Position numbers and translations under genes: made by a program. The notes beneath the pieces are model-generated. The model made no database searches, was not told the origin of the DNA, and saw only the letters and a program-made list of their open reading frames with translations. From positions 111,933,307 through 111,997,306 of the forward strand of contig NC_057813.1 in the NCBI RefSeq assembly GCF_018294505.1: DNA of 64,000 bases, given 5' to 3'. Shown piece after piece: positions 56,169 to 64,000 of this stretch (position 1 is the stretch's first letter; every line of letters begins with the position of its first letter). Source of the DNA: Triticum aestivum. Its lineage: Eukaryota > Streptophyta > Magnoliopsida > Poales > Poaceae.

Positions 56169-57450
56169 ATGCCGCATCATGATGATCTGCCCTTAGTCTT
56201 CCAGTTTCGTGAGGAAGACACTCAACTAGAGTCTCAAGAACATAAGGCGCTTTGGGACGAGCTTGAACTGGCCTTGCGGGAAGACGCCGCGCCTGTCCCC
56301 GCTCCCATTCCGGCTCCCGTCGCCCCGACTACGGCAGAGCCCATCCCCGTGGCATTGATGGGCTGGGAGCCGCACATTGTTGCCGAGCTTAATGCCACGG
56401 GGTTCCACGACATCCTCGCCGACTTTCACGCGCCAGTCCACCTGCCAGCTCCTGCGCCTGCGCGTGCACTGACGCGCACGCCCGTGCCCTAACACGCACG
56501 CCCATGCCCTGACGCGCACGCCCGTGTCGGTGCCCGTGCACCTGCCAGCACATGAGCCTGCGCGTGCACTGACGTGCACGCCTTTGTTGGTGCCCGTGCA
56601 CACGAATGTCTCCGCCGCGCCGTTGACAGCGCCTATCCCTGCTCGGGTGCTAGTTCCCCCCATGCGTTGAGTCGACGGGAGGTGTGCGAGCAGACCACTG
56701 CGCCGGCTGATAGGGAGGCGTGCGAGCAGACCGCTGTGCAGGCTCACCGGGAGGCGAGCCCTTTGACCAGGCTCCGCCGTCCACCTTCGTCCCAACTGCT
56801 CCCACTTTTAATATCGCCGGCGCCACGGTTTAAAATCAACCCCGCACTACCCGGTATCTCTACAATCTTCTCTCTTCCTCACCGATTCTCCTGTCGTTTA
56901 CCTCCAACCAGCCTGACCTAAACGTACACCATGTCGCATCACGATGGTCTGCCCTTAGTCTTCCAGTTTCCTGAGGAAGACACCCAGCCGGAGTCTCAAG
57001 AACATAAGGCGCTTTGGGATGAGCTTGAACTGGCCTTGCGGGAAGACGTCGCGCCTGTCTCCACTCGCATTCTGGATCCCGTTGCCCTGACTGCGGCAAC
57101 ACCCATCCCCGTGGCATTGATGGGCTAGGAGCCACACATTGTCGCCGAGCTTGATGCCACGGGGTTCCACGAAGTCCTCGCCGACTTTCATGTGCCCGTG
57201 CACCTGCCAGCGCCTGCGCCTGCGCGTGCACTGATGCGCCAGTGCTGGTGCCCGTGCACCTGCCAGCGCATGCGCCTGCGCGTGCACTGACATGCGCGCC
57301 CGTACCAGTGCCCATGCACACGAATGTCTCTGAAGCGCCGTTGACAGTGCCTGTCCCCGCGCAGGTGCCAGTGCCCCCCTCAGCGGCATGGATGGCCACC
57401 GTAGACCGCTTCCTTGCACCAATGCCAGTCGCCTCCTCCCGCCAGTTGAC
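55976..57450. repeat. Two tandem copies of a ~762-bp unit
   Basis: Each unit begins at GTGCAGGCTCACCGGGAGGC (about 55974 and 56737) and covers leader, start codon and proline-rich coding part. Confidence 0.8.
56169..56492 (+). CDS. Small hypothetical protein, tandem copy 1
   Basis: This 107-residue ORF starts MPHHDDLPLVFQFREED, has an acidic/helical middle (EHKALWDELELALRED) and a proline/alanine-rich tail with alternating P-V and P-A. The ATG follows a leader conserved with copy 2. I do not recognise the family. Conservation of the N-terminal 85 residues in both copies, while flanks drift, suggests it once encoded a real protein. It ends early compared with the C-terminal extension readable after copy 2. 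Confidence 0.45.
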   Translation: MPHHDDLPLVFQFREEDTQLESQEHKALWDELELALREDAAPVPAPIPAPVAPTTAEPIPVALMGWEPHIVAELNATGFHDILADFHAPVHLPAPAPARALTRTPVP

Positions 57451-57613
57451 TCGCTCCAAAGTCCAGAACATTTTGGCCTTCCTTGAAACTGGGCCAACTT
57501 CTAGGAGTACGCCAACAACAACGCAAGACGTCGCTGTCGCCATCGCCGTCGGTCAGTGGCCCGAACAGAGGAGCCGCTTCCCACCGCAAGACGCCCCCGC
57601 CACCGCCACGTAA
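56931..57613 (+). pseudogene. Small hypothetical protein, tandem copy 2 with C-terminal part
   Basis: The start MSHHDGLPLVFQFPEED parallels copy 1 for about 65 residues, to a TAG at 57126-57128 where copy 1 has TGG. The homologous reading continues (EPHIVAELDATGFHEVLADF). After a frameshift in a repetitive CCAGCGCCTGCGCCTGCG stretch, an open frame at 57242-57613 gives a C-terminus with WMATVDRFLAP and SRQLTRSKVQNILAFLE. The function is unknown. The repeat unit is about 762 bp. Confidence 0.45.
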
Positions 57614-58019
57614 TCTAAATTTGCCATGAAAAATGTTCGGATTGCCATGCTTAAAATCCGAACGTTTATCAATTCCTTTTATTTTAGATCGATCGTCGTA
57701 TAATTTAAAGTCGGAGTCAGACCAAACGAAATCTATGGTTTGATCGATTGAATGTTCTGCTAGAGCCATATCAAATTAAATATAAAATGTCACCAAGCCA
57801 CATGTATTCCTTGTCATCCAACGACCTAGACTGCTTCAATGTCGAGCGCTCAACACGTTTAGCGTGCAGTTAATTTCGTGCCAAAAATAGTGCTAATCAC
57901 ATAATAATACACAAATAATATCCTACTTAATATCCGCATGCACTTAATATACTTCCAAATTAACGTGCATTGCACGTAGTACCGTAAATTGTGAACGCGT
58001 CTAGATATGGTCAACGGCA
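57614..58019. other. AT-rich spacer
   Basis: No gene is seen. It contains ACGTGCATTGCACGTA at about 57962, resembling the end of a common unclassified grass repeat. A related ACGTGCAACGCATGGGTA lies at 49010. Confidence 0.4.
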
Positions 58020-59088
58020 ACATCGCCCGCGAGTTCTTCGTGTTTGCCCGTGCGTCTAAAGGCAGAAGGGGAGGAGAGAGAGAGAGCACACATGGAACCC
58101 ACCAGTAAGTGAAGGCGAATAGTACTAAAAATAATATTACATGTTATCCATTAATTAGGCTGTGGTAATATAAAAACATTATGTGAACAAAGGGGGTACA
58201 ACAAACATTGCTATTCTACGTATGTTGCCTATTGACGTGCGGCTTGAAGGCCCGGTCGCATGTTCGGTCCTCGTCCTTTATTTTTTAATTTGTATATGGG
58301 TCCAAATTTGTTTCATGACATGTGGGCCCCTCGGTGTGTAGTTTGTAGCACTTTAATTTGTGGGTCGAAATTTGTTCCATTCCAAGTGGACTATCGGTGT
58401 GTAGTTTTGTAGCTTATTTATAATAATTAAAAAGAACAACAGAGTTTTTTGCAATAATACCATGGTGCGACATTGAAGGCGAGAAAGGATGTGCGAGAGA
58501 GTGATGACCTAGCCAGAGGGAGATCAACTAGGGGAGGTGAGGGGGTTGCAACGGTGTTTGGAGTTGTTGTGGGCCAAATGCTATGAAAATATAATCTAAA
58601 CCTTCTGGAATAAATGCCTACACAAATTAATCCAAGGTTGGAGTGCCCCTCGCAATGTATATAGCTCCGGCTTTGCGAGGGATGGAGGTAGCTTCAATGT
58701 GTGAAAGATACGGCGTGAGAAAGCGAGGTCAATCGAGAGACATATAAATAGAGAGACAAAGTGAGTGTGGTCCGACATTCATTAAACTGATATATATACT
58801 CTAGAGAGATATTGTCCGATTGAGCTTGTGTAAAGGGTGAGGGCTGTAAGGTAGAGCTTGAGAGATGATCCAGTCACAAATGTGTAGATATATTTTGTGC
58901 GTGGGAGGAAGCAAGGTCAATCGATCACATAGGGTCGTCGTGCGATTGAAAGAGTGAGACAGGTTGGAAAGAGTGACCAAGATAGACAATGTGCATGAGA
59001 GAGTATACATTGTGAATAGGTCGAATTGGGCTCAAACATGGTGATATATCATTTTTGTCCGAGAAAGAGCAAGGTCAATCGAGACATA

Positions 59089-59129
<41 letters not shown>

Positions 59130-60060
59130 AGAGAGAGAGAGATTGAGTGAGCGTGGCCCGCTTGAGGTCGAAAGAGTGGGGGCGGCTTGGATGGATTAAC
59201 CTAGATAGACAATCTGCATGAGAGAGTATAGAGTGTGTCGATCGAGGCCCTAACAGGGAGATATATCATTTGTGTGTGAAACAAAACGAGGTTAAACGAG
59301 ACTCAGATAAAGAGAGCGAGATTGAGCAAGTGTGGCCCGCTATGCGGAAGAAAGAGTGAGACAGTCTCGAGGGAGTGAGATAGATAGATAATGTGCATGC
59401 GTGCACATGAGAGGTTGGGGGCTAGATAGGCAATGCATGTATTTAGCGCGAGAGGTTTAGAGGGAGAGGGAGAGAGAGAGAGCTCGGCATGGGGTGCAAT
59501 GGCGAGTATGTGAGGTAAATACATTTGTTAACAGAGAGGAAAAAGGGGGTTGTGTAGTTGAGAGAGTTGGAGATCGAAACATGGAGAGAAAGAATGAACA
59601 TGTGTTGGAAACCGATAGCTTCCTAAGGTGGTTAGGAGAGGAAGATTGACTGATATAGGAAGTATGTAGCGTGTGTGCGCGGGGGGGGGGGGGGGGGCTA
59701 AAAACAACATTTGAATGTAGATAGTACGAGACTTAATATCAATGTTTCAATTTGGTGTACATTGTAAGATTTGAACTGAGGACCATGCATATGGGTAACT
59801 ATTTCGAATTCGTGCCATACAAGGTTTCGAAAAGTTGACATTGACTTGATTTGTTGTGCTATTTTTTAGGTCATATGTTTGAATCTATCCAAAAGTTTTC
59901 TCACTACCATGGTGTTCATCATATACATATGAATTTGTATTTAAAAAGTAACATGGATACAGTGAAATGCGAAATCCACGTTAAAATTGGAGATCGCTAT
60001 GTGACACACACTCTAATTCAAATAACTAATTATGTGACACACACTCTAATCCACGTTAGC
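58020..60060. repeat. Paralogous ~2-kb segment, copy 2
   Basis: Colinear with 53005-55020. It lacks the palindrome array and the MITE, and has instead a GA-rich array inserted between ATAGCTCCG and CTAAAAACAACATTTG. Confidence 0.7.
58680..59690. repeat. GA-rich diverged tandem array
   Basis: At least three diverged units of roughly 240 bp share AAGGTCAATCGA, AGAGAGA, GAGTGTGGCCCG, AAAGAGTGAGAC, AGATAGACAATGTGCATGAG and GGTGATATATCATTT. A pure (GA)n tract lies at 59092-59145 and a G-run of 18 at 59680-59697. Confidence 0.7.
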
Positions 60061-60786
60061 GTGGATACCATTTCGATTCCTCTTATTTGATCAACCATTC
60101 GCCGTGTCAAAAATGCAGAGGGGGGTGCAAGGAGCACAAGGCCTGCACATCCAAGCAAGTGGCAACATGGACTTGTACATGGAATATCCCAAGCGCAAGC
60201 AGAGCTGCAGTGAGCCTGTACAATGAGCTAGCGTAAGTCCCTACAATTCATTTAATTCGTACTGGCATTCGTGTATGATTTGTGTGAAGTGACGGATCCA
60301 CGAAGTCAAGTTACCAGGGGCGAACATCTAACTTAAAAAATACGAAGGCACTTGCACTCCGGAAATCAACATAACTTGAGAAATGTGAAGCTACATGCAC
60401 TTTGAAAACCAGCTAATGATCCAAAGTAGTTCAGATTATAAACACTAAATGATGCAAGCACCAAAAAACACAAAATGCAACATGGTGTACAAGGACTACA
60501 AACATGGTCTGTACCTGCTTGAATTATTCGTTCTCTGGCTGAAAATATCGAAGTGTAATTGCACCTATAACCAGTGCACAAACTGCATATCAATATATCT
60601 ATCCTGCACAAGTATGCCAATAGTTTCAAACAACAGATTAGAAAAGTATCTATGCTACGTTGTCATGATACGGGGATTTTCTGGTAGATGGCCTCGATGT
60701 TTCTTCAAGCCATGAAAATGCACTATAATTTGCTTGTCATCAATGCCTGCAAATCTCTATGTCTCTCTCAACATAGCAGATCATCA
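60061..60786. other. Spacer with no recognisable gene
   Basis: Mixed AT-rich sequence. Short ORFs lack domains. 60100-60235 has a codon-like bias but stops in all frames. Confidence 0.35.
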
Positions 60787-61044
60787 TTAGACACTAAATC
60801 CTTCAATGGGAGCTTGCAAAATGCTTGCATTGGATCCCTCATTAGACACTATATGTTCATCACCAGGAGCATGTAAAATGTTTGCATCAAATCCTTCATT
60901 AGCAGTCTGTTCATTAGACACTTCAGGCTCAAGAACAACATGAGCTTGTATGTTTGCACCGGAAACTTGATTAGATACATCAGATTCAGTCAGTTCAGTA
61001 TTGATTGGGGGAGTTATAAAATAAGTAGAATTTTTTTCTGTCAT
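60787..61044 (-). pseudogene. Fragment with imperfect ~20-residue repeats
   Basis: An 85-codon acidic frame with repeats around EVSNE-TANEGFDANILHAP, VSNEGSNASILQAP and DVSNQVSGANIQ. Its N-terminal end lies inside the CACTA-derived copy, so it is a chance fusion at the junction. It could be a captured or residual piece of a host or transposon gene. No family is recognised. Confidence 0.3.
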
Positions 61045-64000
61045 ACATATGACACTTCTATGACGATAATTGTGACAAAACCCGGTATCATCATAGATGT
61101 GGTGGGATCCTACTTCTATGACAAAAAATAATGACAGAAAATGGGCTTTTCGTCCTGGGCGGGCCGGAGACGCAGCTGCATGACATTCTTTGGGCCGTCC
61201 ATGACGGAAAAAACCGTGGTAGAAGCGAGGGGGAGGAAAATTTCGGGGAGTTGCCGGTTACGGTGGGAGGTCGGGGGCGGAGCGATGCACGTTTCTCTCG
61301 TACGTACGCGCGTGTGTGCGAGGCGTTGGCTCTAACTGAACCCGAGCGAGGTGTTGGGCTCTAACTGAACCCGAGCGATTGCACTGCAGGCTACGCGTTA
61401 CTGAACCCGAGCGATTGATCAATGGCTATTAACTGAACCCGATGGAGCGATTCCTTCGCTACTGCTGCTAACTGAAGCCCATCGATGCTGCCTCTGGGAT
61501 GAATAGTGAGCGTTGCGGGGCAGGGGGGGTTGGATGAACAGTGAGCGGTGGCATTGCCTCTGGATGAACATGAAACCGTGGTGTGGAGGGCTGGATGAAC
61601 AGTAGACGGTGGAGGGGTGGCCGTGGAGGGGTGGTTGAACAGGACCCCGTGGTGTGGAGGGCTGGATGAACAGTAGACGGTGGAGGGGTGCCCGTGGAGG
61701 GGTGGTTGAACAGTAGCCGGTGGAGTAGCGCACGGTGGAGGCTGGATGAACAGGAGCCCGTGGAGGCTAGAGGAGGTAGACGGTAGCCCGTGGAGGCTGG
61801 AGGAGGTCGACGGTGGGGATGAACAGTATCCCATGGAGTCCCGTTTTGCGGTACGCCACACCCCTCCCCCCGTTTTGACCGTAGCGCTCCAACACAAGTC
61901 TGTTTCGTCCGTTTTGCGGTACGCCACACCCCTCCCGATGAACAGGACCCCCATTTCGACCGTAGCGCTCCAACACAAGTCCGTTTTGCGGTACACCACA
62001 CCCCTCCCGATCAACAGGACCCCCGTTTCGACCATAGGAGGTCCGTTTCCTCCATTTTGCGGTACGCCAGGCCCCTCCCGATCAACAGGACCTAGTTTCG
62101 AACGTGGCCGGTCGAACACAAGGCCATTTGCTCCGTTGTGCGGTACGCCAGGCCTCATTTCCATCGTCTGTTCCGTCCAAGCCCTCCCGATGAACACGAC
62201 CATGCATTCCGTTTCGACCCAGCCGGTTGGCTCCCCATGAACACGACGACGACGCTGTTTCTCCGTTCCAAGACCCTGCCTATATGTACGTATGTGGCCA
62301 TATTTTCTTTCTTGCACCCTCGCCGTTGTACGTACGTGTACATGCTACGTGCGTGCCTCTACTACGACACGTGCGCGCCTCTACATCTACGACACGTGCG
62401 CGCCTCTACATCGACCAGTATGTATGTACACGTTCGCGACCAGAATGACAATGCTACGTACGCTTCGACCAGGTGGGTCCCGACTGTCAGGCACTTCCTC
62501 GCGTGCGAAGATGTAGCTGGTGGGTCCCAGTAGTCAGGGGGCGAATTGTTTTTTTTTGCCCGGACGCACTTCCTTGCGTGAGAAGGTGTAGCTGGTGGGT
62601 CCCAGCAGTCAAGGGGGAAACGTTTTTGTTGCGAAATATGGTGGCCCGTCCGGTGGGTCCCCGCTGTTAGGTGGAGGAATAATTATTTTGCACGTAATAA
62701 GGAGGCACTTCCTTGCTGCGGCCGTGGATCCAGCTGTCAGCCTCTCCACGTAAAGTCCACGTCCGATGGAATCCGTTCCTTGACCACGTTGACCATGCTG
62801 CACCGAGAGCACCAGGGCGGTGGACGACAGCGAGGCCTAGGAAGGGGATGACACGGAGCCAGGGAAGACGCGACAGTGGATGCCCACGCGTAGAGGAGTA
62901 CGAGGGTTCACTGGTTCGCTTCGGTGTGAGGCTGCCGTCGCCGCAGAATAACAGGGGGTGTGGGTGAGTAGAGGGATGGCCTGGCCAGCGGTGGGAGTAG
63001 TAGGGGGCGGTGAGGCCTCCGCCGCATCGCAGCCGGCCACGGGAGGCAGGAGCACGAGGCACGACCGGCGCTGGTTTGGGCGGCTAGAGCAAGAAGACCA
63101 GAGGTTGAAGAAGCACTACGGCCGTTGGATGGACATTGTACGGTGACTGGAGCTAGAATCGTGCATATTGACTAAGTTGACAAAGCCCTCCGTGCCCGTC
63201 AACTTAGTAGGCCCACAAGTCAGCATGCCACTATACTAGGTCCCAGCTAACAAGGGGAGTATTCATTTTTTGTGCGTAATAAGGAGGCACTTCCTTGCAT
63301 GCGAAGATATAGCTGGTGGGTCCGAGCTGTCAGCGGCGGTAATGTTTTTTTCGCGAAATACTGAGGCCCTTTCGGTGGGTCCCCGATGTCAGGTGGAGGA
63401 ATCATTATTTTGCGCATAATAAGGAGGCATTTCCTTGCGTGCGGCCATGGACCCAGCTGTCGGCCTCTCCACGTACAGTCCACTTCACATGCATGTCGGT
63501 CGTTGACCACGTTGACCAGGCCACGCCGAGAGCACTAGGGCGGTGGACGACAGCGAGGCCTAGGAAGGGAACGGCACGGAGGCAGGGAAGACTCAACAGT
63601 TGTTTCCCACACAGAGGGGAGTATGACTGAACGAGGGTTTACTGGTTCATCTGCCGTCGCCGGAGAATAACAGCAGGTGTGGGTGAGTAGAGGGATGGCT
63701 AGGCCAGCATTGGAAGTACGATGGGGCGGTGAGGCCTGCGCGGCAGCACAACCGACCGCGGGGAGGAGGGAGCAGGCAGTCCCGCTGGCGCTTGTTTGAG
63801 CGGCTGGAGCAGGAAGAGCAGAGATTGAAGAAGCACGACGGCCGTTGGATGGCCATCCAACAGTCATTGCTTGTGCGTCAACCTTTTTTTAGGAAAGCCT
63901 CAAATCTGTGGAAAACAACATACAACCCATCTACCATTATTTCTAATAATTTACAGCCCATTTGCTAATTCTTAAGGTTTTGTTTGGAGCCCATATTCTT
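61022..64000 (+). mobile_element. CACTA 5' region, second copy, tip missing
   Basis: Colinear with 42787 onward: TGACACTTCTATGACGATAA, the CTGAACCCGA units (61337-61440), the GGATGAACAG array (61498-61760), the TTTTGCGGTACGCCACACCC blocks (61840-62160), the GTGGGTCCC units (62470 onward) and two long repeats starting near 62655 and 63375. The first ~48 bp, including the CACTA tip, are absent. It continues past the window. It is in direct, not inverted, orientation to the first copy, so the two are not opposite ends of one element. Confidence 0.8.

Noticed and set aside
42739..64000. The two CACTA-like regions as the two ends of one transposon
   Set aside because: CACTA ends are inverted relative to each other. 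These are direct copies and no TAGTG-type end is present between them.

Overview
This window is nuclear DNA of a grass. The LTR, CACTA, Harbinger and Stowaway types all point to the wheat/barley tribe (Triticeae). Roughly two thirds is nested transposable elements. One intact-looking host gene lies in the middle, flanked by small clusters of decayed or lineage-specific genes.

Layout. (1) 1-3297 is the 3' non-coding interior and 3' LTR of an Athila-type Ty3/gypsy element. It interrupts the RNase H region of a minus-strand gypsy element, called C here (3298-9377). C is itself broken at 7006-7725 by a complete Cassandra TRIM, whose LTRs carry 5S rRNA-like sequence and which has a perfect 5-bp target duplication. 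(2) 9378-19047 holds a second gypsy element, called B, that had inserted into the LTR of C. B is now split: its 3' LTR and pol tail (9378-10624) read on the minus strand, and its 5' LTR through integrase (12111-19047) read on the plus strand. Inverting 10625-19047 on paper rejoins B between consecutive codons and also rejoins the split LTR of C. I read this as an ~8.4-kb inversion that carried a broken DUF868 gene with it. (3) 21238-34117 is a complete 13-exon gene on the minus strand for a Raf-like MAPKKK of the EDR1/CTR1 class, closest to SIS8 (1062 codons, all phases consistent). Its last intron carries a 5'-truncated LINE and MITEs. (4) 35398-40011 holds PIF/Harbinger sequence with a Myb-like ORF1 and a broken transposase ORF2. 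It is followed by an Angela/BARE1-type copia 3' LTR and pol end (40012-42738), which is interrupted by the 5' end of a CACTA element (42739 to about 46740). (5) 46760-52700 is a run of minus-strand gene remnants that share an upstream block. The first two look like REM-type B3-domain genes and the third encodes an unrecognised coiled-coil protein. (6) 53005-60060 contains two diverged copies of a ~2-kb segment. They flank a tandemly duplicated small hypothetical gene, and each has acquired its own repeat array. (7) 61022-64000 is a second, tip-less copy of the CACTA 5' region in the same orientation.

The MAPKKK is the only gene I would expect to make a normal protein. It would act in cytosolic stress, sugar or hormone signalling. 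The novel content is mainly structural: the inversion, the paralogous segments with independent arrays, and the ordered history of nested insertions. I saw no tRNA genes, CRISPR arrays or bacterial-type operons.
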